Positions 1-13,440 of a stretch of DNA of 64,000 nt are shown here, piece by piece. Numbering within the stretch: position 1 is the stretch's first letter; each line of letters begins with the position of its first letter. Made by a program: the position numbers and the translations under genes. The notes below the pieces were generated by a model that made no database searches, was not told the DNA's origin, and saw only the letters and a program-made list of their open reading frames with translations. The stretch is from positions 2,480,001 through 2,544,000 of the forward strand of contig NZ_CP170485.1 of NCBI RefSeq assembly GCF_052055585.1, read 5' to 3'. Source of the DNA: Oceanicaulis sp052055585. GTDB taxonomy: Bacteria > Pseudomonadota > Alphaproteobacteria > Caulobacterales > Maricaulaceae.

Positions 1-158
1 GCAAAAAACATCTTTACGGCATTAGAAAAACTAAATTGAAATTCAATACCACGCGAAATAGAAAAATAGTAACTATAAATTATAGATGAAGCCACAGACA
101 AAAATATGGCGACCAATAACACAATAAAAAATCTATTCACCATCTGCGCCGCCTTCAT
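1..158 (-). CDS. Partial small membrane protein, N-terminal fragment
   Basis: An open frame on the minus strand runs from an ATG at 158 (or an in-frame ATG at 143) to the window edge without a stop, about 52 codons. The translation begins with a short basic stretch (MKAAQMVNRFF), then a strongly hydrophobic segment (IVLLVAIFLSVASSIIYSYY) that looks like one membrane anchor, then a polar region rich in Phe and Ser. Base composition is clearly AT-rich, unlike the GC-rich genes that follow. No clear ribosome binding site is seen before either ATG. I do not recognise a family. It could be the start of a pilin-like, sensor or exported protein, or of a gene on a transferred segment that continues to the left. 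Confidence 0.45.
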   Translation of the reverse strand, partial: MKAAQMVNRFFIVLLVAIFLSVASSIIYSYYFSISRGIEFQFSFSNAVKMFF

Positions 159-344
159 TGATCACGATAAAATTCACCATCAAGAGTGCTTCAGATGAAG
201 CTAAATCAAAAATTAAATGAAAAACGAATTCATTGACCATAGCGCCCGTCATGATATCGCCAATTATAGCTGCGGCAGCAGCTGCTTCTCCAGTGCCTCC
301 AACACATTTCACAATCTCGCCAAAAGTAGAAAAGGCACCCCACC
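159..344. other. AT-rich non-coding stretch before gltB 3' end
   Basis: This interval separates the truncated minus-strand gene on the left from the stop codon of gltB. It is much more AT-rich than the rest of the window. Short open frames on both strands (about 67 codons) show no recognisable domain and no ribosome binding site. I see no convincing hairpin plus T-run terminator for gltB here. It probably marks the edge of a segment with a different origin. Confidence 0.4.
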
Positions 345-4849
<4,505 letters not shown>

Positions 4850-4853
<4 letters not shown>

Positions 4854-6289
4854 TCGGCAGGCTCCGCGATCGGTTGGGACTGCGCGGTCTTTGCGCGCGC
4901 CATCAGATCGGCATGGATGGTTTCAGCAGCGTCCAGACCGTCTTTCACGGCCCAGACCACCAGGGACGCGCCGCGCACGGCGTCGCCGCCCGCATAGACG
5001 CCGGGCATGGAGGTGCGTGAACGACCCGTGACGCGGATCGCGCCGCGCGGGTTCAGCTCAAGACCCTGAGCGCCGAGGCTTTCGGGGAAGTTCTCCGGCT
5101 CAAAGCCCAGCGCCGCGATCACCATGTCCGCGTTGCGGTCCTCTTCCTGACCCGGCATGGCCACCGGACGGCGGCGGCCAGACGCGTCGGGCGCGCCCAG
5201 GGTCATCTTCTGGATGCGCACACCCGTGGCGGTTTCCGCATCACCCAGAATGGCGGCAGGCGCACTCAGCCAGTCAAACATCGCGCCTTCTTCCTCGGCA
5301 TGGACCACTTCACGGGCCGAGCCGGGCATGTTGGTGCGGTCGCGGCGGTAAAGGCACGCCACGCTGGACGCGCCCTGACGAATGGCGGTCCGCACGCAAT
5401 CCATGGCGGTGTCCCCGCCGCCGATCACCAGCACACGCTTACCCTTCGCGTCGAGCCGTCCGCCCGCTTCCGCATCCTCGCCGAAACCGGCCTTGTTGGA
5501 CGCGGTGAGATAATCAAGCGCCGCCACAAGTCCGCGACCGCCGCCGCCCGGACAGGTCAGCGCACGGGCGGCATAGGCGCCTGCGCCCACAAACACCGCA
5601 TCATGGCGCTCGCGCAGCTCGTCCAGCGTCGCATCGCGACCAACCTCAAAGCCGAGCTTGAAAACCACCCCGCCCTCTTCAAGGCGTTGGGTGCGGCGTT
5701 CCACGACGGATTTGTCGAGTTTGAAATTGGGAATGCCGTAGATCAGAAGGCCGCCCGCGCGATCCTGACGCTCATAGATCGTCACCTCATGACCATGCTG
5801 GGCCAGACGCTCGGCGGCGGACAGGCCCGCCGGGCCGGAGCCGACAATCCCCACGCTGAGGCCGGTCTTGCGCGCCGGACGGATGGGTTTCACCCAGCCG
5901 TTCTTCCACGCGGTTTCGGTGATGAAGGTCTCGACCGAGCCGATGGTCACAGCGCCATGGCCGGACTGCTCGATCACGCACGAGCCTTCGCACAGGCGGT
6001 CCTGCGGACAGATTCGCCCACAGATTTCAGGCATGGCGGAGGTAGCAGAAGAGCGTTCATAGGCTTCCTCAAGACGCCCCTCGGCGACCAGCATCAGCCA
6101 GTCGGGAATATCATTGTGAAGCGGGCAGCCGGACTGGCAGAAGGGCACGCCGCATTGCGAACAGCGTTCGGCCTGCGCCTCACCCTGCTCCAGGCTGAAA
6201 GGCGCATAGATCTCGTTAAAGTCGGCCCGGCGCTCGTCCGCGGACCGTTTGTCCGGGTAGCGCTGGTCCGTGCTCGTAAACTTCAGCAC
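4850..6289 (-). CDS. gltD: Glutamate synthase (NADPH) small subunit
   Basis: The small subunit oxidises NADPH through FAD and passes electrons by 4Fe-4S clusters to GltB. N-terminal cysteine clusters are visible (CSQCGVPFCQSGCP, then CGRICPQDRLCEGSC). They are followed by a FAD Rossmann motif GSGPAGLSAAERLA and a NADPH motif GGGDTAMDC. The open frame extends upstream to an ATG at 6355, but I place the start at the GTG at 6289. An AGGAG lies six bases before that GTG, and the resulting 479-aa protein starting VLKFTSTDQRYP matches the family length. Its stop overlaps the start of gltB by four bases, so the operon order is gltD-gltB. Confidence 0.95.
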
Positions 6290-6484
6290 AGCCGTCTCCT
6301 CATACTCATCCGCGGCGTCTTTTTGGCGCTCTTTGTCCGGACGTTCTTGCTGCATTGCATCATGAGAAGAGGGACTTGCGCAAGCTAGAGCCCGTTCAAT
6401 GAGAGAGATTTCGCTTCAGACTCCAGTGAAACAAAGGCGTTAAGACCTGCGAAACTTTTACCAGCCGATCCGCGCACAACGCCG

Positions 6485-6514
6485 TTGACACTCATTCGCA
6501 AGAATGGGTAGATT
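6485..6514 (+). promoter_or_regulatory. Sigma-70-type promoter of bfd
   Basis: A perfect -35 hexamer TTGACA at 6485-6490 is followed after 18 bases by TAGATT at 6509-6514. TAGATT matches TATAAT at four of six positions. It lies about 80 bases before the bfd start codon and points toward it. The inverted repeat CATTCGCAA/TTGCGAATG overlaps its downstream half, which suits repression by steric block. Confidence 0.55.
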
Positions 6515-6533
6515 AGTTGCGAATGATTTTCGG
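6493..6533. promoter_or_regulatory. Fur-like operator over the bfd promoter
   Basis: An inverted repeat CATTCGCAA (6493-6501) and TTGCGAATG (6517-6525) brackets the -10 region. The right half continues as TTGCGAATGATTTTC (6517-6531), which resembles one arm of alphaproteobacterial Fur boxes (TGCRAATGATT-type). Because bfd genes are commonly iron-repressed, a Fur or Irr-type operator is a sensible reading. This is inference from pattern and context. No regulator gene is in the window. Confidence 0.45.
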
Positions 6534-6595
6534 ACACAGTCTCAGCCTGAGACGTCGTGCGCCGAAGCCCATCACCTCACCACACGGATACGGCC

Positions 6596-6781
6596 ATGTA
6601 TGTCTGCCTGTGCAACGCCCTGAAATGCGCCCAGTTCAAGGACGCCGCCAAGAACGGCGCCGGTGATGTGCCGAGCGCGTTCAAGGCCTGTGGGGCGAAG
6701 CCGCGTTGTGGGCGTTGTTTTGAAGAAGCCGCCCGCGTGATGGGCCATGAGCGCTCTGAAGCGGCGGGCGCCGCCGCCTGA
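6596..6781 (+). CDS. bfd: Bacterioferritin-associated ferredoxin (Bfd)
   Basis: A 61-aa BFD-like [2Fe-2S] protein starting MYVCLCNAL. The four ligand cysteines expected for Bfd are at positions 4, 6, 38 and 41 (CLC and CGRC), with one extra cysteine at 32. Bfd docks on bacterioferritin and reduces its heme to release stored iron. The open frame runs back to 6557, but the ATG at 6596 gives the canonical N-terminus. The gene stands alone behind a promoter with a Fur-like repeat, and bfr lies 1.5 kb downstream on the same strand. The two are separated by an opposite-strand gene, so they are not one operon. Confidence 0.9.
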   Translation: MYVCLCNALKCAQFKDAAKNGAGDVPSAFKACGAKPRCGRCFEEAARVMGHERSEAAGAAA

Positions 6782-6789
6782 TCAGGCCG

Positions 6790-8034
6790 TCATTCCGCCG
6801 GCAAGGGGGCTGCTTGACGGTCCAGCCGGTCTTCCCGTTCAGACAGATCCGCCAGTGAAAGCGGCTGCACCAGCGGCAGCTTGCTCAGCATGGGCGCAAT
6901 GAACGGCCCGCTGAACCAGCGCACGCCCAACTCGCGCAGCACCACAAAGCTCGTCCGCCGCGCTACAGCAGCGGCATAGACATCTGAGCCCATGCGCGCG
7001 GACCGCCCGATCAGCTGGGCGAGCTTGTCCTGCAATTCGCCACTGATCGGCGAGCCTCGCGTCAGATCCTTCAGGGCCCCGCCAAAGGCCTGCACCCCGC
7101 AGCCCTCATAGCGTTCAATCTCGAAATCGAGTGAGTGGCAATGGACCAGGAACTTGATCTTCAGGGTCCGAAGCGTGCCCGTGATTTCCTGCAGGCGTCC
7201 CATGGGGGCTCCATCGGGCGTGCCATCGATGCGGATAGTCACGGCCTTGTGCAGATGTTCGGGCAAGGCCTTGAGCCGGGCGAAATACTCCTGCCGGTCC
7301 TGTGGATCGATCAGGGTGCGATAATGAGGCGTCAGACAGACCGCCGCCGCATGCCCCTTGCTCCAGCTGGTCTCCAACGCATCCAGCACCAGCATCTGGA
7401 CATCAAAGTCGCGCTTGGCGGTGACATGCGCCTCGAAGGGATATTCATGCCGGTGCCCGAAATGCAGCACCCCAGCCACATTGCGCACGGGCAGGCAGAA
7501 GGACGAGATCAGGGCCTGACGCGTGACATCATAGACCGGCTCATAGGCCACACGGGTGCGCAGGGTTTCGGGCTGATACCGGGCGTCTTCTTCCCTGACC
7601 TTCTCCTCGCCCGCGCGTGATTCCTCCTTCGCGCTCACCCCCTGCGCCGCGAAGAAGGCGGCCAGTTCGGACTGGTCCAGACGCAGGGCGCGGGAGGTCA
7701 CCTTGAGTTTGCGGAAGACCTCATCGCCCACATAGAAGCGGTTCAGGTCATGGGAAATCCAGGTGGCCTGGGCTTCAGCCACATCGGCGCGATCGGTGGC
7801 GAACACCACCAGGAAGCCCTCGTCGCAGCGAAACAGGGCGTCGCTGGCATGCAGGCGATGGGCGATGAACGCCTCGCTGACATCAAAGATTTTCTGCTTG
7901 AGCTCGTCCCAGCGATCGCCGGCCACATTCTTGATCAGGTCAAGATTGATGATCTGGAATTGTCCCAGCGCGACACTTTTCGATCCGCGGAGCTGATCGC
8001 GAATGGATGCAAGAATCTCGGCAGGCCTCGGCAT
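6790..8034 (-). CDS. Degenerate GGDEF/EAL-like signalling protein
   Basis: A cytoplasmic protein of about 414 aa without signal or membrane segments. The N-terminal half has a pattern reminiscent of a nucleotide-cyclase fold without a GGDEF motif (DALFRCDEGFLVVFATDRAD). The C-terminal half starts like an EAL phosphodiesterase (RVAYEPVYDV) and ends like one (GVRWFSGPFIAP), but the E-A-L and metal-binding residues are not recognisable. It is probably a non-catalytic effector or scaffold. I chose the ATG at 8034 because GGAAGGA precedes it by a short spacer. The open frame begins 18 codons earlier without such a site. It lies convergent to bfd and divergent from bfr. The family assignment is tentative. 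Confidence 0.6.
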   Translation of the reverse strand: MPRPAEILASIRDQLRGSKSVALGQFQIINLDLIKNVAGDRWDELKQKIFDVSEAFIAHRLHASDALFRCDEGFLVVFATDRADVAEAQATWISHDLNRFYVGDEVFRKLKVTSRALRLDQSELAAFFAAQGVSAKEESRAGEEKVREEDARYQPETLRTRVAYEPVYDVTRQALISSFCLPVRNVAGVLHFGHRHEYPFEAHVTAKRDFDVQMLVLDALETSWSKGHAAAVCLTPHYRTLIDPQDRQEYFARLKALPEHLHKAVTIRIDGTPDGAPMGRLQEITGTLRTLKIKFLVHCHSLDFEIERYEGCGVQAFGGALKDLTRGSPISGELQDKLAQLIGRSARMGSDVYAAAVARRTSFVVLRELGVRWFSGPFIAPMLSKLPLVQPLSLADLSEREDRLDRQAAPLPAE

Positions 8035-8238
8035 TCCAGTCCTTCCGTTCCAGACAGCCTGATCTGCGAACGACACCGCCGCAGGCATGAAGCGTGCGCC
8101 CGGAAAGTGAAGATTTTCTGAGCCTAGCGGACCCCCTGCAACTCAGTTTCAGGAACGAAGATAGTTGGCCTAAACCCCTTCCCTCACAGGCCAAACGCGT
8201 TACCCTCGCGGCGTGGCGACAATCATCTGGAGGCGACC

Positions 8239-8721
8239 ATGAAGGGCGATCCCAAAGTCATCGAGCATCTCAACAAGGCGCTCAAGCTGGAGCTGACGAC
8301 CGTCAACCAGTACTTCCTTCATGCGCGCATGTTCCGCGACTGGGGCTTCGCCAAGATCGCCAAGGTCGAGTACGAGGAATCCATCGACGAGATGAAGCAT
8401 GCTGATGCGCTGATCGAGCGCATCCTCTTCCTCGAAGGTCTGCCGAACGTTCAGGATCTGGGCAAGGTGCTGATCGGCGAGACCCTCAAGGAATGCCTTG
8501 AGTGCGATCTTGAAGCCGAACGCCGCGCCCATCCGATCTACAAGGAAGCCATCGCCTATTGCGAAGAAGTCGGCGATTACGGCTCCCGTCAGCTCTTTGA
8601 CGAGATCCTCAAATCCGAGGAAGAGCATATCGATTATCTTGAGACCCAGCTCAGCGTCATCGAGAAGATTGGCGAGGAGCGCTATATGCAAAGCCAGCTC
8701 TCGCCCGGCGAAATGAGCTAA
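8239..8721 (+). CDS. bfr: Bacterioferritin
   Basis: A 160-aa heme-containing ferritin that oxidises and stores iron as a 24-mer. It aligns along its whole length with the classical Bfr sequence beginning MKGDPKVIEHLNKALKLEL. All ferroxidase ligands are in the expected places: Glu18, Glu51, His54, Glu94, Glu127 and His130. Met52, the heme ligand at the dimer interface, is also present. A GGAGG ribosome site precedes the ATG. It is a single-gene unit closed by a strong hairpin terminator. The partner bfd lies upstream on the same strand. Confidence 0.96.
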   Translation: MKGDPKVIEHLNKALKLELTTVNQYFLHARMFRDWGFAKIAKVEYEESIDEMKHADALIERILFLEGLPNVQDLGKVLIGETLKECLECDLEAERRAHPIYKEAIAYCEEVGDYGSRQLFDEILKSEEEHIDYLETQLSVIEKIGEERYMQSQLSPGEMS

Positions 8722-8745
8722 GACCTCAACCGCGTCACGACTTTC

Positions 8746-8773
8746 AAACGCCGCCCTCCGGGGCGGCGTTTTG
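8746..8773 (+). terminator. Intrinsic terminator after bfr
   Basis: An 11-bp perfect stem AAACGCCGCCC / GGGCGGCGTTT with a four-base TCCG loop is followed by further T residues. It sits about 25 bases after the bfr stop codon. Confidence 0.85.
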
Positions 8774-8826
8774 CATGATGCGCAGTGATGCGCCCTTGCG
8801 GGTCCGCAAGGGAGCGGCTATCTGAG

Positions 8827-8841
8827 TGAAACAATATAACA
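8827..8841. promoter_or_regulatory. Candidate Zur box before the zinc operon
   Basis: The 15-mer TGAAACAATATAACA, read on the minus strand as TGTTATATTGTTTCA, matches the alphaproteobacterial Zur consensus TGTTATANTATAACA with three mismatches, all in one half. It lies 23 bases before the GTG of the ZIP transporter gene, where a repressor would block transcription. Genes of the ZrgA type are known Zur targets in other proteobacteria. The site is inferred from pattern. Confidence 0.5.
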
Positions 8842-8863
8842 CTCGATCAGGTTTCCCGCTTCC

Positions 8864-9672
8864 GTGTCTTCCGCCTACCTCCTCACCCTGGGCCTCGGGA
8901 TGACGGCTGCGCTTGTCTGCGCGGCGGCGCTGGTGCTCGTGCACCGGGCGCGGACCTTCACGCGCGAGAACGCGCCGCTGTTCGCCGCCTTCTCGGGCGG
9001 CGTGGTGGTGACGCTGGCGCTGGTGCGCCTGATCCCTGAAGCGCTGGCGCTGCATCCGCATGCCGGCTGGCTGGTTCTGGCGGGCTTCGGGTTTGGCCTG
9101 ATCCTGCATGTGCTGGTCGGCACGACCATGAAGACCCATGGCGCCGCCAGCCGCTTGCGCGCGCTCGCGCCGGTTCTGGCCATCGCCGTGCACTCCTCGC
9201 TCGATGGCACGGTCTACGCCGTCACCGCCGCGATCGATCCCTATACCGCGCTCAGCACCGCGACCGGGCTGATCCTGCATGAAATGCCCGAGACGCTGAT
9301 CTGCTTCCTGCTCTTGCAGCGCGGCGGCTTCTCGGACCGGTCCGCCACAATCCTCGCCTTTCTGGCGGCAGGCGCCACGACCCTCGTTTCCGCCGTCATC
9401 TCCGGCCCGTTCGCGCTGAGTGTTGATCCCAGCGTGCTGGGCGCCCTTTTCGCCATTGTCGCGGGGCTCCTGCTGCAGGTGGGCGCGTCCCACCTTCTGG
9501 GCGAGACCGTCGAAGCGGGCTGGCTGCGGGGTCTGAGCGCTGTTTTCGCGGGCGCCGCCGTGGCCGCCGTGATGACGCTCGCCCATGGCGAGGATCATGA
9601 CCACGCCGCCCATGGACATGGCGGCTCCGACATGCCTGACTTCAGACTGACAGCCCCGCAAGGAGATCAGTA

Positions 9673-9673
<1 letters not shown>
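8864..9673 (+). CDS. ZIP-family metal (zinc) transporter
   Basis: A 269-aa polytopic membrane protein of about eight segments with the two metal-site motifs of ZIP transporters, HSSLDG (His110, Asp114) and HEMPET (His139, Glu140, Glu143). A short His-rich tail follows (GEDHDHAAHGHGG). It probably brings Zn(II) into the cytoplasm. The start is a GTG at 8864, and the Shine-Dalgarno is weak. The stop codon overlaps the ATG of the ZrgA gene by one base, so the genes are co-transcribed. A Zur-like box lies just upstream. Together with the next two genes it forms a zinc-acquisition operon. Confidence 0.88.
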
Positions 9674-10398
<725 letters not shown>

Positions 10399-10425
10399 GA
10401 ACTGGAAGTTTTCACGCTGGTAACT

Positions 10426-10453
10426 TGCGCTTCCGCTTCGGGAAGCGCATTTT
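10426..10453 (+). terminator. Hairpin between zrgA and the DUF3299 gene
   Basis: A 9-bp perfect stem TGCGCTTCC / GGAAGCGCA with a six-base loop is followed by TTTT. It resembles a weak intrinsic terminator or an RNA-stability hairpin within the operon. It would let zrgA be expressed at a higher level than the downstream gene. Confidence 0.55.
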
Positions 10454-10459
10454 GCCGGC

Positions 10460-11002
10460 ATGATGCGCAACACCCTGCTTTCCGCCCTTCTGGCCTTTAC
10501 CGCGCTGACCGGCGCGGAGGTCTTCGCCGCTGACCGCGCCGAGGCGCAGTCGACCCAAGAATTCCTGGACCTGTCCTGGGCCGATCTTCTGCCCGAAGGC
10601 GAAGCCGAACGCATCGCCCAGCTGCAACAGATGCAGGCCATACAGAACGGCATGGACCATTTCGGCGCCGAACGGATGCCCCAGGTCCAGACCTTCAACA
10701 CCGTTGACGCCCTCGACGGTCAGGTGGTGCGCATGGGCGGCTATGTGCTGCCGTTCGACTTTACCGGCTCACGCGAGATCAGCCGCTTCCTGCTGGTGCC
10801 CTATGTGGGCGCCTGCATCCACGTGCCGCCGCCCCCGCCCAACCAGCTGGTCTATGTCCACGCTGAAGAGCCCATCCAGATCCAGGGCCTGTGGGATCCG
10901 GTCTATGTCAAAGGCGTGATGCATACCGACCGCCATGACAATGAGCTGGGCGACACCGCCTACACGCTCGAACTGACGGAAATCATGCCCTACGAGAGCT
11001 AG
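10460..11002 (+). CDS. Exported DUF3299 protein of the zinc operon
   Basis: A 180-aa protein with a signal peptide (ends FAADRAEAQ) and the DUF3299 core: LSWADLLPEGE, then GQVVRMGGYVLPFDF, LLVPYVGACIHVPPPPPNQ, and a C-terminal OB-like strand region. DUF3299 genes are repeatedly found beside DUF2796/ZrgA and zinc transporters, so a role in periplasmic zinc handling is likely but unproven. The conserved CIH with the proline run is a plausible metal or partner site. It follows zrgA by 61 bases with a hairpin between them. The start may be 10460 or the adjacent ATG at 10463. Confidence 0.8.
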   Translation: MMRNTLLSALLAFTALTGAEVFAADRAEAQSTQEFLDLSWADLLPEGEAERIAQLQQMQAIQNGMDHFGAERMPQVQTFNTVDALDGQVVRMGGYVLPFDFTGSREISRFLLVPYVGACIHVPPPPPNQLVYVHAEEPIQIQGLWDPVYVKGVMHTDRHDNELGDTAYTLELTEIMPYES

Positions 11003-11215
11003 GGCCGACAGTTCACGTCTGCGTGTGTCTCATTTTCGGCGCCAGATCGCTCGGTTGCCGCCACACCGCTTCGCAAAGGTGTAACAGCTGAACTGCACGC
11101 TCCTTGCGTGTACCAGCTCGGGGCTCGCCCTGTGTGTACCAGCGCGGCACAGTATCGTCAGAGGGGGGCGATCCAGGCCTGCGCGACCGCGAGGCGAGTC
11201 CCACCCTGCCCTTGT

Positions 11216-11755
11216 TCACCCTGCGCGGCGCTCACGCCAGAACAGGGTGACCGCTTTCCCTGAAAAATCAGCCGGTTCCGACCTGTCAAAGCCCAGCTTC
11301 TGCGCCACGCGGATCGAGGCGTGATTGTCCGGATTGATGATCGCGCAGGTCTTCCGGGCGCTCAGCGTTTCATCCGCCCAGTCCATCACCGCGCGCATGG
11401 CTTCGGTCGCATAGCCCTTGCCGTGGCAATCGGGCGAGAAGACATAGCCCGCCTCTGGCACGCCCTCGATGGAGGGGGACATGTCGCGCTTGAAATCGGC
11501 CAGCCCCGCCTGGCCGACAAAACGGCCTGTGTCGCGTTCCTGCACGGTCCAGTAGCCATAGCCCAACAGCGCCCAGAGCCCCGGAAAGCGGATCAGCCGC
11601 GCCCAGCTATCGCTGCGGCTCGACGGCGCCCCCGAGATATGGCGCACCACCCTTTCATCTGACCACAGCGTCACACTGGGCTCGAAATCCTCAAGCCGGG
11701 TCTCGCGCAGGATCAGACGATCCGTGGTCAGGGTGGGACAGGAGCGGCCGCTCAT
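11216..11755 (-). CDS. GNAT family N-acetyltransferase (RimJ/RimL type)
   Basis: A 179-aa acetyltransferase with the RimJ-like start (LTTDRLILRETRLEDFEP), the acetyl-CoA loop CHGKGYATEA, and the C-terminal NHASIRVAQKLGF. Such enzymes acetylate amino groups of proteins or small molecules, and the substrate cannot be told from sequence. The start codon overlaps the stop of the upstream symporter gene by four bases, so the two are translated together. Whether they share a function is unclear. Confidence 0.88.
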   Translation of the reverse strand: MSGRSCPTLTTDRLILRETRLEDFEPSVTLWSDERVVRHISGAPSSRSDSWARLIRFPGLWALLGYGYWTVQERDTGRFVGQAGLADFKRDMSPSIEGVPEAGYVFSPDCHGKGYATEAMRAVMDWADETLSARKTCAIINPDNHASIRVAQKLGFDRSEPADFSGKAVTLFWRERRAG

Positions 11756-13233
11756 GAAACGTCACTCCGGGACTGTCTAAAGCCGAACAACACGGCCAGC
11801 GGAACCAGCCAGGGGAAGATGCGCTCGAACGGATCGCCCGCAACTCCGGCCAGGCTGGACAGCAGCGCCGGCAATCCGCCCATCGCCTGACCATCCACCT
11901 GTCCGAAGACATAGAACACCACCGTCATCGTGAAGCCGGCAAGAATGGCGACCAGAATGGCGAGGCCGCGCGGCTCCACCCCGCACACCCGGGCGAAGAT
12001 GATGGGGCCAAACGCGGCGCCCAGCGCCGACCAGGAGAACAGGACCCGGTCAAAGATCGAAGCGGGCAGGCTGAGGGTCAGCGTCACCGCCACCACGCAC
12101 AGGGCGGCCATGGTCAGGCGGCTGACCATCATTTCCCGCCCGGCGAACCGCTTGTCGAGGCCCAGATCGTTCACTGCTGCAGCCGAGGCCGCGATCAGCA
12201 GGGAGTCCACCGTGCTCATGACCGCCGACAGCACGGCGGCGATAACGATACCGGCCAGAATGGCGGGCAGGACGCGATCGGCGATGTCGTACATCAACGC
12301 CTCGCCATTGGGCGCATCCATGATCAGGGCGCGCCCTGACAGGGCCAGCACCGCCATGCCCACATGCACGATCACGCCCCAGCCAATCGCAATGGTGAAG
12401 CCGCGATAGCGCGCGGTGTCGTCCCGGACCGCCATGAGACGCGCCAGAAGGTGCGGCTGGCCCAGCGCCCCCAGACCGATCGAGGCGATACCGAAAGCGA
12501 ACCCCAGAAAGGCGAACAGGCCGCGCCCGCCCATCGGATCCAGATAGGCGGAAGGCATGGTGGCGGAGAGCACTTCAATCACGCCGCCGACCCCGCCTGC
12601 GCTGGTCAACGCCATGATGGGCAGGATGATGGAGATCAGCGCCATCACGCCCGCCTGCAGCGTGTCAGTCAGCGACACCGCCCAGAACCCGCCCATCAAG
12701 GCGTAGATCAGGATGACCCAGGCGCCCAGCAGCACGCCTTCCCAATGGCTGAGATTGAACTGGCTTTCAAAGGCCACCGCCGCCGCGCCGAACTGGGCGG
12801 CGATGTAGACCATGAAGGTGAACAGGACGAGCACGCCCGCAACCGCCCGCACCCAGCCCTTCCAGCGCCCGGCGCGAGCCGCAATGAAATCACTGGAGGT
12901 GATATGGCCTTCATCCGCGGATTCCGCGCGCAGACGCGGCCCGAAGAACAGCCAGATCACGGCATAGGCGCCCAGAATCCCCGGCACCATCCAGAGGGCG
13001 GACACCCCCTGATCATAGACAAAACCGGTATAGCCCAGCAGCACCCAGGCCGAAGAGGTGGAGGCGGCGTAGGACAGGCCCGCCACCCATGGCCCCATGT
13101 TACGCCCGCCCAGAAAAAAGTCGGTCTCGTCACGCGTGAACCGCGCCGCCAATATCCCGATCAGGATCAGGCCGAGCTTGTAAGCGATAAGCGTGATCAG
13201 CACGATACCGGCGGTTGCGCCCAAATCGTCCAT
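11752..13233 (-). CDS. Sodium:solute symporter (PutP-like)
   Basis: A 493-aa inner-membrane SSS-family protein with about 13 hydrophobic segments. The N-terminal FLGGRNMGPWVAGLSYAAS and STSSAWVLLGYTG correspond to the sodium-binding region of PutP-like proline symporters. SAVMSTVDSLLIAASA, the sodium-binding helix, is also present. The open frame extends to 13341, but the ATG at 13233 is preceded by GGGGAGAGA and gives the usual PutP N-terminus (MDDLGATAGIVLITLIAYK). Proline or a related osmolyte is the likely substrate. It overlaps the downstream GNAT gene by four bases. Confidence 0.87.
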   Translation of the reverse strand: MDDLGATAGIVLITLIAYKLGLILIGILAARFTRDETDFFLGGRNMGPWVAGLSYAASTSSAWVLLGYTGFVYDQGVSALWMVPGILGAYAVIWLFFGPRLRAESADEGHITSSDFIAARAGRWKGWVRAVAGVLVLFTFMVYIAAQFGAAAVAFESQFNLSHWEGVLLGAWVILIYALMGGFWAVSLTDTLQAGVMALISIILPIMALTSAGGVGGVIEVLSATMPSAYLDPMGGRGLFAFLGFAFGIASIGLGALGQPHLLARLMAVRDDTARYRGFTIAIGWGVIVHVGMAVLALSGRALIMDAPNGEALMYDIADRVLPAILAGIVIAAVLSAVMSTVDSLLIAASAAAVNDLGLDKRFAGREMMVSRLTMAALCVVAVTLTLSLPASIFDRVLFSWSALGAAFGPIIFARVCGVEPRGLAILVAILAGFTMTVVFYVFGQVDGQAMGGLPALLSSLAGVAGDPFERIFPWLVPLAVLFGFRQSRSDVS

Positions 13234-13440
13234 TCTCTCTCCCCATGTCTGGGCAAGAGCGTAAGCAAAATCAGCGATCAAGGGCAAAGTCTTTTCCCGA
13301 ATTTTCCGACAAGACCGGCCAGAAGATGTCAGAGGCTGCAAAAGAGGGACGACAGACCTTCAATCAGGCTGGACAAGCTTGGTTACCGATCTGCAAATGA
13401 CCCGCTTCACCCCGTTCTGACGGCTTCCAAGGCGACGCTC

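Larger units (their letters stand above)
6290..6595. other. Divergent intergenic region between gltD and bfd
   Basis: About 300 bases separate the divergent gltD and bfd starts. The gltD side carries the AGGAG ribosome site just upstream of 6289. The bfd side carries a near-consensus promoter and an inverted repeat described separately. The middle (about 6360-6480) shows no open frame that looks real and no strong hairpin. The gltDB promoter must lie here, but I cannot place it with confidence. Confidence 0.5.

Noticed and set aside
11107..11142. Direct repeat GTGTACCAGC in the gap before the GNAT gene end
   Set aside because: Two short copies only, about 26 bases apart, with no further periodicity or palindrome. 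It was judged too weak to call.
12364..13440. Upstream in-frame extension of the EamA permease gene
   Set aside because: The extension lies opposite the SSS symporter gene and translates to low-complexity sequence. The ATG at 13441 matches the family N-terminus.
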